A stretch of 64,000 nt of DNA, taken from NCBI GenBank assembly GCA_940671915.1, contig CALNVZ010003433.1, positions 49,962,032 to 50,026,031 on the forward strand, written 5' to 3'. The stretch comes from Paracentrotus lividus (Eukaryota; Echinodermata; Echinoidea; Camarodonta; Echinidae). A program made the position numbers and the translations under genes. Below the pieces are notes generated by a model. That model had not been told where the DNA came from. It made no database searches and was given only the letters and a program-made list of their open reading frames with translations. Position 1 is the stretch's first letter. Each line of letters begins with the position of its first letter. Positions 47,801 to 52,600 of the stretch are shown piece after piece.

Positions 47801-50101
47801 TAATGATTTTAATAATACTATTTAAAGCATGTTCCATAGTGAGTTGATTCATAAATTTTAGTATTCTGATTTACTTAAATACCCATCTTGTTACATTGAT
47901 TGGTTGTTGCATTTATGTGAACCGAGCTTGACAATATTTCAAATTGAAAACACCCTCAAAATGTGTCACGCGAGTCACAAAAATACACCCATATTTTAGT
48001 TTACTTAAAAAGTAGTAGAGTGTATGATTTGTAGTTTGATAAAAAGAAAGGAGCTTAGGGTCCTCAATCATACCACCAAAGAAAATTTTCAAGTGCAGAC
48101 CCCTTCATTATGAAAAAACACCCTAAAGCACTGTCACGCGAGTCACTTTAGGGTTTCTTACGGTACTGTCATGCGAGTCACATTTTACAAAACAAGCAAA
48201 TTTTGGGAAGATAAAGATAATGATTAGGATTTTGTTGAAAAGAAATAAAATCTGCCTTCAAATAAGTCTTGTAAAATGTTCTGATTGTCGAATTGAGGAT
48301 AACAATTGGGTTATTTGGCCAAAAATGAGAAATAATAGGTAAATTTTACATTGGAATTTGGGTGAAAATGAGAAAAATTGGATGGATTTCAACCCCCTAT
48401 TAGATACATGTATCTGTCATTTAGTTATTAAATCTTCTGAAACTTGGCATCCTGGTAGGACATTTTATGAAATATAATTCCTCACAGTTTCATATCTCAA
48501 TCTTAAATATATCTTCTGAATTATCAAAATTTATAATCATAGGTTTTCATATTTGCTTTTCTATAAATTATGTTGCTACAATACACAAGTCAATGGGAAA
48601 ATGACCATTTTGCATCAATGTTCCAAGACCTCCAAATCTATCTTAAAAGAAATAGTTCTTTTGTTTTAAGTTGTACAATGTATGTGATACAACTGACTAG
48701 AAATGTTTTATTTGGTTGAATTGTGGCCCATTCTACTATTATACATGTATGTAATCATGATAATTGGTTCAACTTTTAGTCCAAAATGACACTTGTCATG
48801 CGAGTCACATTCCTGTGTCACGGGAGTCACATTCCTGTGTCACGCGAGTCACATTCCTGTGTCACGCGAGTCACATTCCTGTGTCACGCAAGTCACAATT
48901 TGAAATGGTGATAGACTTAAAATGACTGGCCAAAGGATAATGAAATGTTACCAGGTCATTGCTTAATGTTTCAAAATTATCTCCAGAAAATTTCATGTAC
49001 ATCGGATAAGTATCTTCTGAGGAAATTTCAGTCAAGTACAGTAAGGTCAGAAACCTTCAATAGTGTCGCGTCACGCGAGTCACAGGAAACAAATCGAAAT
49101 ATCTCCAACAAAAATGACTTTGCAACCAAAATTTCTTTGAGCTAATGTGTAATGTCATTACCTTGATTGAAATAAGTAAGAAAAACAGGTCTGCATCATG
49201 AAATTTTGAAGTAATTAGCCTTAACAAGTTGAAATTTTGTGTAAATGTCACACGAGTCACAATGGAATGGCTGATAGGCCTAGGCCTAGGCTAGACTTAT
49301 ACTATAGACAGTTAGTCTAGATTGAAGTTTGATCATAAAATAAGGTAATAAAGTAATACGGTATAAGAAAAAATATGTTCTAACTCAGTTAGTATCTGTT
49401 ACTAAATATTTTAGCTTCAGGACATGTTCATATCATAATCCTGAGCGAGATAATACAAAGTCAAAGAGTCTAACGTTCAATCAAGTCTAACAAAATTGTT
49501 ATCTGAAGTTCAGCTCAGCTAGCTCAGTACGACAGTAGATCGAGGCAACATCATTAAATTGATTTGTTCTGGTTAGGCCTAACAGTTACATGTAGAAGTC
49601 TACTTGATTCAGATTTGTAAACATCAAGATTTTAATACTAATATTAATAAGAAGATAGATCTATTTTATTCTGGATCGGTTTCAAGACTTACATCTTATT
49701 CCACGGCCGATTTTCACCCAACAACTTGCCCTCTGCTCTTCTGCCTTTGCCTTGGCAATTTTCGGATCAATCGCCCTGATCTGACCGCCAACATAGACTT
49801 CATTTTCCATGGCTGTCGGAGCATGATCACCGTCACTGTCTTCGCTTTCGTCCTCATCATCTTCATCGTCGTCGTATTCTCTTTGAGCGAAGCTACTATG
49901 GACATCCCTTTCCTCGGTTCCCATGTCGAAACCTTCGTTGTCGTTTGGGTTCCAAGCGTGTCGAGAAGAAGCGCTGCTGGGTCGTCGCATTTCATCCTCA
50001 ATTTTATCCATCTCCAGCTCGTCTTGGATCGAGAGTCCTCCGCTAGAGCCAGGCCGCGGGGAAGGTCTCGGAGACGGACTTACCCGTCGATGAGCGCTCA
50101 T
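16054..50101 (-). CDS. PKD2: Polycystin-2 (TRPP2-type cation channel), 13 exons, C-terminal end missing
   Basis: Thirteen exons with GT/AG borders and matching phases give 837 residues that align along nearly the whole of human PKD2. Order of parts: N-terminal RVSP ciliary motif (residues 6-9), acidic stretch (about 75-95), S1 (about 162-180), TOP/polycystin domain with three N-glycosylation sequons (about 180-378), S2-S5 (about 395-560), pore loop with the LGD filter (about 580), S6 (about 596-620), EF-hand loops at 672-683 and 706-717, Asp/Glu-rich linker, and coiled coil from about 788. The family forms tetrameric Ca2+-permeable channels in cilia and ER. In sea urchin sperm a PKD2 homologue partners REJ3, a polycystin-1 relative, at the acrosomal region. 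Exons lie at 49693-50101, 35594-35707, 28480-28610, 25644-25897, 24752-24976, 23971-24199, 22939-23109, 22251-22432, 21548-21668, 19953-20185, 18937-19054, 16885-17060 and 16054-16201. The last exon or exons, about 70-80 residues by comparison with human, were not found. Identity is near certain; the exon model was built by eye. Confidence 0.96.
16202..16500 (-). repeat. Three tandem decoy copies of the 5' part of PKD2 exon 13
   Basis: A 98-bp unit made of the acceptor and first ~54 bases of exon 13 plus intron sequence is repeated upstream of the real exon. Copies have acceptors at about 16299/16300 and 16397/16398; a fourth, diverged unit lies at about 16440-16495. Each decoy reads [20 protein letters not shown] and then VIY before a stop, and has no obvious donor. 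The same array is present in the second gene copy (about 7444-7740). Confidence 0.85.
16885..17060 (-). CDS. PKD2: PKD2 exon 12: acidic and Gly/Arg linker
   Basis: 176 bases, acceptor TCTCAG, donor GTAAGT. It reads [40 protein letters not shown], then [16 protein letters not shown]. Human has the matching acidic run (DDSEEEDDDDSGHSSRRRG) ending SYEEFQ. This is the flexible tether between EF-hand and coiled coil. Confidence 0.93.
17170..17295. repeat. Short dispersed repeat (about 125 bp), intron 11
   Basis: ACGACCGGAACATGTTCTTAGG to GTAAAGTTGCTCGTAACTT is closely matched at 43378-43505 inside the jockey-like LINE (ATGTTCTTGGGTACTGTACT, GATCACCAGTCGTTTATAAA) and at about 8390-8520 in the second gene copy. 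It looks like a small SINE or MITE; no clear termini were found. Confidence 0.6.
17590..18180. repeat. Alternating homopolymer block, PKD2 intron 11
   Basis: Same structure as 8820-9360: long T, A and G runs with GGGGCCC and CCAATTTTTTT words. The G-runs could form quadruplexes. Run lengths differ between the two copies, as expected for poorly resolved homopolymers. Confidence 0.9.
18175..18400. mobile_element. Hairpin MITE with damaged right arm, PKD2 intron 11
   Basis: Left arm AAATAGTGCATGCTCTATTA to AATACTAAATTATCCC; right-arm remnant TAGTATGTTGCATGGTAGAG then CATGCACTATTT. The arm segment next to the loop is replaced by CCCCCCTCCCCCGGG and T-rich sequence, unlike the copy at 9365-9560. 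Confidence 0.7.
18937..19054 (-). CDS. PKD2: PKD2 exon 11: EF-hand 2
   Basis: 118 bases, acceptor TACAG, donor GTAATG. It reads [20 protein letters not shown] then [19 protein letters not shown]. The loop [12 protein letters not shown] (residues 706-717) is a canonical EF-hand and aligns with the single human one (KYDQDGDQELTEHEHQ). Confidence 0.95.
19953..20185 (-). CDS. PKD2: PKD2 exon 10: S6 gate, post-S6 helix and EF-hand 1
   Basis: 233 bases, acceptor CAG, donor GTTAGT, phase 0 in and 2 out. It reads [20 protein letters not shown], continues through a charged helix ([20 protein letters not shown]), and ends with [18 protein letters not shown]. Human has [29 protein letters not shown]. 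The loop [12 protein letters not shown] (residues 672-683) is a complete 12-residue EF-hand with Asp/Asn at 1, 3 and 5 and Glu at 12. The corresponding human site is degenerate. Confidence 0.95.
20245..20420. mobile_element. Possible MITE (CATTGCATAAA..GTAACT type), PKD2 intron 9
   Basis: Repeated inverted words GTTACTATAATAGTAAC, ATGGTAACTTTTATG and TTACCATGGAAGTTACCATT follow GGGCCCCATTGCATAAAG, a layout common to small palindromic MITEs of deuterostomes. Boundaries are uncertain. Confidence 0.45.
20780..21100 (+). mobile_element. Possible tRNA-derived SINE, PKD2 intron 9
   Basis: AGGTTCCAATCCCAGTCACG looks like a pol III B box (GGTTCRANYCC) at the end of a tRNA-like head, followed by GGTGATGTTAAAGGTTGGTC, which resembles the body of marine-invertebrate SINEs. 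The A box was not identified with certainty. The same sequence lies at about 11880-12170 in the second gene copy. Confidence 0.45.
21497..21547 (-). repeat. 51-bp in-frame tandem copy of exon 9 end with a second donor
   Basis: Immediately after the exon 9 donor the sequence repeats ATCTTCTTCTTGACC through CTGTTG-GTAAGT with one base change (GTG to ATG). The repeat is 51 bases, so use of the second donor keeps the frame and adds [17 protein letters not shown], a second copy of the first half of S6, before NMFLAII of exon 10. The defective gene copy has the same arrangement in worn form near 12563-12613, so it predates or is shared with that copy. Whether it is spliced in is not visible here. 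Confidence 0.85.
21548..21668 (-). CDS. PKD2: PKD2 exon 9: pore loop and S6, with duplicated donor edge
   Basis: 121 bases to the first donor GTAAGT. It reads [20 protein letters not shown], then [20 protein letters not shown]. The LGD triplet is the polycystin-2 selectivity filter (human RIILGDINF), and the rest is S6. The last 43 exon bases plus the donor are repeated immediately downstream (see 21497-21547), so a second donor 51 bases later is also usable in frame. Confidence 0.94.
22251..22432 (-). CDS. PKD2: PKD2 exon 8: S4-S5 linker, S5, turret
   Basis: 182 bases, acceptor TTTCAG, donor GTAAGT. It reads [40 protein letters not shown], and [20 protein letters not shown]. Human has [24 protein letters not shown] and [23 protein letters not shown]. 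The stretch [13 protein letters not shown] replaced by [12 protein letters not shown] is one of the larger differences in the defective second copy at 13270-13447. Confidence 0.95.
22939..23109 (-). CDS. PKD2: PKD2 exon 7: S3 to S4
   Basis: 171 bases, phase 0 to 0, acceptor TTTCAG, donor GTAACA. It reads [13 protein letters not shown], the loop [20 protein letters not shown], and then [18 protein letters not shown]. Human has [28 protein letters not shown]. It completes S3 and most of S4 of the voltage-sensor-like domain. Confidence 0.95.
23971..24199 (-). CDS. PKD2: PKD2 exon 6: S2 and start of S3
   Basis: 229 bases, acceptor TTCAG, donor GTGAGA, ends in phase 0. It reads [40 protein letters not shown], and on through S2 ([20 protein letters not shown]) to [10 protein letters not shown], which starts S3. 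Human has RLLVEFPATGGVIPSW, EEILEIRIHK and FWNCLDVVIVVL. Two partial tandem copies of this exon sit just upstream in the transcript (24240-24470). Confidence 0.95.
24240..24470 (-). repeat. Tandem partial copies of PKD2 exon 6
   Basis: Two partial copies lie upstream of the real exon 6 in the transcript with a period of 163-171 bp (TCAAAGGCYGTCACGTA at about 24110, 24273 and 24444). The nearer copy (about 24265-24362) keeps a CAG acceptor and codes [20 protein letters not shown] and on to YVTAFD before running into intron and a stop. Its differences from the true exon in the first codons are synonymous (TTG/CTG, ACC/ACT, GTA/GTT, GGC/GGT). The farther copy (about 24412-24460) codes [17 protein letters not shown]. 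Confidence 0.8.
24752..24976 (-). CDS. PKD2: PKD2 exon 5: TOP domain, second half
   Basis: 225 bases after CAG, donor GTAATA. It reads [20 protein letters not shown], a Gly-rich turn (SYGGGGFY), [19 protein letters not shown], and [20 protein letters not shown] before NYFCIIR. The last part is the most conserved stretch of the family (human [27 protein letters not shown]). The C-rich plus-strand run that codes GGGG (about 24906-24913) is where the defective second copy of the gene is cut off. Confidence 0.95.
25100..25136. repeat. (CTA)n microsatellite, PKD2 intron 4
   Basis: About ten CTA triplets. Nearby, 25453-25530 holds a few GGGTTAGGGTTA words, too short for an interstitial telomere array. 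Confidence 0.8.
25644..25897 (-). CDS. PKD2: PKD2 exon 4: TOP (polycystin) domain, first half
   Basis: 254 bases, phase 0 in and phase 2 out, donor GTAAGT. Recognisable motifs are [10 protein letters not shown], the highly conserved [15 protein letters not shown], and the end FGLNNGTA; human has [23 protein letters not shown] and GPRNGTA. Sequons NVT, NDS and NGT suggest lumenal N-glycosylation. The Cys pair (NDSC and NTCY) matches the conserved TOP-domain disulfide region. Confidence 0.95.
26248..27439. mobile_element. hAT-like non-autonomous DNA transposon, PKD2 intron 3
   Basis: The left end CAGGGCTCAACATTAAGGGG is mirrored by a right end TGTTAGTGTTGAGCGTTG. CTTTAG lies directly outside both ends and may be part of an 8-bp target duplication. 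CAGGG termini with 8-bp duplications are the hAT pattern. A GC-rich inverted word GGGCGCCCGGGCGCCC lies next to the left end. About 1.19 kb, no transposase. Confidence 0.6.
27615..28373. mobile_element. Word-array element A (GTTACGGAGTGAC), PKD2 intron 3
   Basis: Terminal inverted repeats GGGCAGTTCCAAG are flanked by a perfect AATT duplication (27611-27614 and 28374-28377). The word GGTTACGGAGTGAC or a one-base variant occurs at 27627, 27806, 28005 and 28019, the first directly inside the left terminus. The rest is AT-rich and non-coding. Its termini resemble those of element B (GGGCAAGTCCAA). Confidence 0.8.
28480..28610 (-). CDS. PKD2: PKD2 exon 3: end of S1, start of TOP domain
   Basis: 131 bases between TGCAG and GTAAGT. 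It reads [20 protein letters not shown] and goes on to [15 protein letters not shown] and MTTMHDFWR, aligning with human [23 protein letters not shown] through FWK. It ends in phase 0. This is the lead into the extracellular/lumenal TOP domain. Confidence 0.93.
28655..28930. repeat. GAT-rich repeat with duplicated flank, PKD2 intron 2
   Basis: Two GAT-rich stretches follow a duplicated block: AAATATTTAGTCATTACATA plus CATTGTAATTTT occurs at about 28628 and 28787. It starts a few bases upstream of exon 3 in the transcript. Confidence 0.8.
29366..29839. mobile_element. TTAA-flanked MITE, PKD2 intron 2
   Basis: TTAA is followed by ACCTGGTGTATAGTTTTGG, and the right end CCGAAACTATACACCAGCT is followed by TTAA. 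Inner sequence is non-coding, with a TTCGCACGCC..GTGCGAACG inverted word. 474 bp overall. Confidence 0.75.
29840..32062. other. Intron 2 stretch, nothing recognised
   Basis: AT-rich sequence with several ACATGTACATG words and one 12-base G-run at about 30586. Small open frames show no family motifs. Confidence 0.5.
32063..33296. mobile_element. piggyBac-like non-autonomous element, PKD2 intron 2
   Basis: TTAA-CCCGTTGAGAGCGGGAAC at the left and GTCGTCAACGGG-TTAA at the right. Just inside the left end lies an inverted GGGAACCGGGTATACCCGGG word, repeated once as GGGAACCGGGTATACTCGG. 1.23 kb, no transposase seen. Confidence 0.75.
33300..34935. other. Intron 2 stretch, nothing recognised
   Basis: AT-rich, with a CT-rich patch (33445-33480), an (ACAAA)n run (33630-33655), a short TG run and an AT run (34580-34660). 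No exon or element boundary found. Confidence 0.5.
34939..35444. mobile_element. TU-like foldback element of 16-bp repeats, PKD2 intron 2
   Basis: The left part repeats GCCCATTTTGTCTAAT-like 16-mers (three in a row at about 35036-35085). The right part, from about 35290, carries the reverse complement form (AGACCTAATGAACATTAGAC). Short tandem units in long inverted arms are the known layout of sea urchin TU foldback transposons. Confidence 0.65.
35594..35707 (-). CDS. PKD2: PKD2 exon 2: pre-S1 segment and first half of S1
   Basis: The 114-base exon lies between CAG and GTTAGT and joins exon 1 in phase. It reads [20 protein letters not shown] and then [18 protein letters not shown], matching the human pre-S1 region and S1 ([20 protein letters not shown]). 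It is too short to stand out as an open frame. The 7 kb intron 2 that follows holds several transposons. Confidence 0.93.
35940..36110. repeat. Dispersed repeat with TGACCTTTGACC, left half
   Basis: GCCTCCGCCATTGCCAGATC through GACCTTGACCTTTGACCTTG to CCCAGTATGCACAC. It continues at 37484-37640 after element B, ending in a GTACGTACGTAC run and AATGCCTCCTGTGAGACTTC. GCCTCC at one end and GGAGGC at the other look like inverted ends. Confidence 0.65.
36115..37483. mobile_element. Word-array element B (GTTACGTATGGGACAT), PKD2 intron 1
   Basis: Termini GGGCAAGTCCAAAATAA and TTATCTTGGACTTGCCC, flanked by a perfect ACAC duplication (36111-36114, 37484-37487). The word GTTACGTATGGGACA lies at 36139, 36324, 36505, 36520 and (variant) 37125, and in reverse at 36938, 36956 and 37289. 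The element splits an older DR1-containing dispersed repeat, which confirms its borders. Non-coding. Confidence 0.85.
37484..37640. repeat. Dispersed repeat with TGACCTTTGACC, right half
   Basis: Continuation of 35940-36110 across element B: ACACATGTACCAAGAATG, GGTTCTTAAGTTATCGTGAG, a (GTAC)n run and a GGAGGC end. Confidence 0.6.
37716..37773. repeat. Poly-A tract
   Basis: About 58 uninterrupted A on the plus strand, inside PKD2 intron 1. No element head could be linked to it. Confidence 0.9.
38777..39147. mobile_element. TU-like foldback element of 16-bp repeats, PKD2 intron 1
   Basis: GCCCACTTGGTCTAAT-type units on the left (38780-38975) and reverse-complement ATTAGACCAAGNGG units on the right (39060-39147), with a short unrelated centre. 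Same design as 34939-35444. Confidence 0.65.
39545..40950 (+). repeat. Minisatellite of about ten 135-165 bp units with DR1 sites
   Basis: Each unit holds GTGCTATCACATAAAGCAAA, GAATCGAAATCGGATGAAAA, GTAGCATTTTGTAGCCAATT and a tail of AGGTCAAAGGTCA words. Unit starts are near 39551, 39686, 39826, 39983, 40120, 40278, 40424, 40586, 40736 and 40886. The array ends in a GGACGGACG/CACACA-rich tail (40970-41060). Confidence 0.92.
41510..41800 (+). repeat. Left arm of a 4-kb inverted-repeat pair
   Basis: CCTTGTTTTGGCGTCTATAG, CAACGGATTATGATTGCCTA and TATAGCGCCCTC are found in reverse complement and same order at 45163-45471. The arms are about 290-310 bp and moderately diverged. Confidence 0.85.
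41860..44180 (+). mobile_element. Degenerate jockey/RTE-like LINE reverse transcriptase
   Basis: Translated pieces in several frames match a LINE reverse transcriptase common in marine invertebrates: a pre-RT stretch ending [20 protein letters not shown] (about 42353-42412), then [20 protein letters not shown] and [13 protein letters not shown] (about 43110-43243, the RT motif with the catalytic Asp), then [20 protein letters not shown] (about 43536-43596). The frame is interrupted many times, so it is dead. A 125-bp dispersed repeat is inserted at about 43378-43505, between the RT motifs. The precise LINE clade is unsure. Confidence 0.75.
44333..44830 (+). mobile_element. CR1/L2-like LINE 3' end with (TTA)n tail
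   Basis: The frame at 44393-44596 ends [20 protein letters not shown] and then [15 protein letters not shown], the usual C-terminus of CR1/L2-group ORF2. The 3' end has GCGCCTTGAACAAATTTATT, GGGCGCTATATAAGAATTTG and then a (TTA)n tail of about 110 bases, as such elements typically have. It is 5'-truncated. Confidence 0.75.
45163..45471 (-). repeat. Right arm of a 4-kb inverted-repeat pair
   Basis: GAGGGCGCTATGGACAATAT through TAGGCAATCATAATCCGTTG to CTATAGACGCCAAAACAAGG mirrors 41510-41800. Between the arms lie two LINE remnants and a TTA repeat. Confidence 0.85.
46526..46803. mobile_element. MITE with TTTATACCAGTCAGGAGCTA ends, PKD2 intron 1
   Basis: Left end TTTATACCAGTCAGGAGCTA; right end TAGCTCCTGACTGGTATAAA. 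278 bp. Three CCAAT-type words (GATTGGCTG, AGCCAATCAAATC, AGCCAATCAGATC) and a central GGTGGGTGGTGAG lie inside. The target duplication is TA or TTTA. Confidence 0.85.
47604..49273. mobile_element. Word-array element C (GTCACGCGAGTCAC), PKD2 intron 1
   Basis: Left end CAGCCATTCCGTGTAACTCG, right end CGAGTCACAATGGAATGGCTG, and a perfect ATAG duplication (47600-47603, 49274-49277). The word GTCACGCGAGTCAC, or a variant with one or two changes, occurs at about 47965, 48132, 48168, 48795, a cluster of four at 48816-48895, 49069 and 49247; a related GTTACAC/GTAACTC form lies near the left end. Non-coding, 1.67 kb. Confidence 0.85.
49278..49692. other. Start of PKD2 intron 1, nothing recognised
   Basis: AT-rich sequence between element C and exon 1, with a GGCCTAGGCCTAGGC word at 49276-49292. 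It may hold regulatory sites but none is identifiable by eye. Confidence 0.4.
49693..50101 (-). CDS. PKD2: PKD2 exon 1: start codon, cytosolic N-terminus
   Basis: Codes residues 1-136 plus one base. The start ATG at 50101 is preceded in frame by TAA 15 bases upstream, so the N-terminus is fixed. Residues 6-9 read RVSP, matching the RVxP ciliary-targeting motif that sits at the same place in human polycystin-2. A Ser/Pro/Arg-rich start is followed by an acidic run ([18 protein letters not shown]) and by a basic end (KIGRGIRC) just before S1. The exon ends AGA-T before GTAAGT (phase 1). Intron 1 is about 14 kb. Confidence 0.93.
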
Positions 50102-50650
50102 TTTTGACGCCTTTTAAGACACTTTTCAGTAACAAACTGTGTTCTAAATGACGATAGATATACTTTTTGAATTAGGAAACAGTTTTTATGAACAAATGTA
50201 AACCATCATCGACGAGATTGAGCAATGAGATAGTTCCAAAGTCAACGGGTTTTTCCTACCAGCACCACTCAGCCGTCACCAACTTTTGCCCGTTCTAAAA
50301 TTTCTACAATGAAGATAATACCATGCCGCGCGCAATATATGGCATATATATTGCATTCGTATAATATACGTACCGTCGTATACGGTTTACGTGTTATGTG
50401 TGTGAGACGTGTGTGCTGTGTGTGTGTGTGGTGTGTGTGGTGTGTTTGTTGGTTAGTGTCTTATTTATTTTAAGCGTTATTTGGGATATGTCCGATAAAT
50501 TTTGGAGTGTCGGCCTATGTCAGAATGTCATGGCAACGACCCCTTTGACAATTACCCGTCGAGCAAATACTTATAGGGTTAAGCGGTTGGTGTAGAGTTG
50601 GGGGGGGGGGGCGAGGTTGGCGGGAGGTAGCGGTCCGGGGTAGGTAATAA
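50102..50650 (-). promoter_or_regulatory. PKD2 5' leader and likely promoter region
   Basis: This is the roughly 550 bases directly upstream of the PKD2 start codon. It holds an in-frame stop 15 bases before the ATG, a palindromic AT-rich cluster (ATATATGGCATATATATTGC, about 50333-50356) that could act as a TATA-like core, and a TG repeat (50397-50446). Transcription start not determined. Confidence 0.35.
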
Positions 50651-50651
50651 A

Positions 50652-50891
50652 TCTCATTGTTGCTCCGAGGATTCTATCCTCCTCACGTCATCATTGGAAT
50701 CAATCATGAATAGTTTCAACATTCAGCTGTGTTGATAAAATATTTCCTTCTACTTTTGGCTCCCGAGGATTCTACCTCACTAAAGTAGAAGGAAATATTT
50801 TATCACACACAGCTGAATGTTGAAACTATTCACTTGATTGCAATCCAAATGATGACGTGAGGGAGGTAGAATCCTCGAGCAACAATGAGAT
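50652..50891. mobile_element. Near-perfect hairpin MITE upstream of PKD2
   Basis: Arms of about 105-110 bases (TCTCATTGTTGCTCCGAGGA to TAAAATATTTCCTTCTACTT, mirrored from AAGTAGAAGGAAATATTTTA to CGAGCAACAATGAGA) surround a loop of about 20 bases. It lies 550-790 bases upstream of the PKD2 start. Confidence 0.9.
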
Positions 50892-51189
50892 TTTTTTTTT
50901 TTTTCTATTTATAAAATTTTAAATCCTAGACTATTCTCTATACCCAGCCCGTAACAGGGGGGGGGGGTTCGCGAACCCCCCCCCCCCGCTGGCGACCAGA
51001 GGTCCGCTTTACAAAAAAAAAAAACAAAAAAAAAAACAAATTGATAATTTTTTTTTTGCTTATCAGATTTTCTTTGGGACCGATCTTAGCCTATCCCCTA
51101 TAGCTAATATATGGTAGTCTTCTTGAGGGCAGAAGGCAGAAAATTTTTGAACACCTACCCCCCCCCCCTCCCCCACGCACGCACTTAAA

Positions 51190-52600
51190 ATATAATCACC
51201 GCGAAGAGCCGCCGAAGAGCCGCGAAAGCAGACCGCGAAGACGCACTCAAAAGACTAATCAACCGCGAAGAGCCGCGAAGGGCCGCTAAGAGCCGAGAAG
51301 AGCGCCGAGAGCCGCTAAGCAGCCGAGAAGACGGTAAATTGCCACTATACGTCCAAAAGCCATTGGTCAAATAGTCATTTGGTCCTATTGCATTTGGTTC
51401 AATTGCCATTTGGTCCAATAGCCATTTTGGTCCAATAGCCATTTGGTCCAATATCCATTATAATTGTCCAATGGCCACTTGGTCCAATTGCCATTTGGTC
51501 CCATTGCCATTAGGTCCAATAGCCACTAGGTCCAATTGCCATTTGGTCCAATAGCCACTTGGTCCAATTGCCATTTTTTCCAATACCCATTTGGTCTAAT
51601 GTGTATAATCTATGCAGGCAATAACAGGTGCACACCCCCCCCCCCACATTATTCACCCCTTTTGTGAACTATTGACTTTCCTTATAGGCTATCAGATATA
51701 CAATGTACAATAATTTTCTCCTCAGATCTCAAAATTGAAAATTAAATTCCATTTTTGTTTCATAAAATTATTTCTCGGTTCCATTCAATTGTTTCAAAAC
51801 CAAAAACAAACAAAACAAAAGCAAAAAAAAAAAAAAAAAAAAAAGAAAGGTTACAATTCCGTGTGGATTACACATTTAAAAAAATAAATACTAATAATTC
51901 AATGTCCCAATTAACAAGAGATAGCAAGAGATAGAGAGAGAGAGAGAGAGAGCGGGAGAGAGAGAGAGAGAGGGAAAGAGAAAGAGGGAGAGAGAGAAAG
52001 AGAGAGCAATAAACATTTACTTTAAAAAAGACAGCTTCTCGAAAATGAATATCAATATATTTAATATCAAAGTCATAAAATACACCCTTTTCTTTTCTTG
52101 TCACTCTGGCACGGCGCGATGCGATAAGGGAGGGGGGGGGTGGCGTTAAATTTGTATCGGCCATTATGGATAAGGTTCATATTAATCGTTTCTCCGTATT
52201 TCCTCCTTTTATTTACTAATTTAGGGGACCTATTTATTTATTTATTTTTATTACCAGGGGAGGTGGTGAGGGCCCAAGCGCCTCCTGGATCCGCGCCTGC
52301 CCCCCATACAAACGGTTATTGGACCAAATGGGCATTGGGTATTGAACCAAATAGGCATTGGACCAAATGGCAATTGGACCAAGTGGCTATTGGACCAAAT
52401 GGCTATTGGACCAGATGGCTTTTGGACGTAGTGGCAATTTACCGTCTTTTCGGCTCTTAGCGGCTCTTCGCGGTGATTAGTATTTTCAGTGCGTCTTCGC
52501 GGCTCTTCTCGGCTCTTCGCGGCTCTTCGCGGTGATTAGTATTTTGACTGCGTCTTCGCGGCTCTTCTCGGCTCTTAGCGGCTCTTCGCGGTGATTAGTA
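51190..52600. mobile_element. TU-like foldback transposon with 16-bp repeat arms
   Basis: Outer arms carry GCGAAGAGCCGC repeats (51200-51330; reverse at 52445-52600). Inside these, tandem 16-mers GCCATTTGGTCCAATA (51360-51600, about 15 units) are mirrored by TATTGGACCAAATGGC units (52310-52432, about eight). CGGTAAATTGCCACTA is mirrored by TAGTGGCAATTTACCG at the arm junctions. The centre holds poly-A, GA and C runs, no gene. Tandem short units within very long inverted arms match the known TU elements of sea urchin. Confidence 0.8.
51925..52010. repeat. (GA)n microsatellite
   Basis: About 85 bases of GA repeat with a few A and G slips, inside the centre of the foldback element. Confidence 0.9.

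Noticed and set aside
47960-49260. CRISPR-like look of evenly repeated short words
   Set aside because: The words are only 13-16 bp, unevenly spaced, in a eukaryotic intron, and bounded by transposon termini.
49604-50107. 167-residue open frame on the plus strand
   Set aside because: It is the antisense shadow of PKD2 exon 1, which has clear homology and splice signals on the minus strand.
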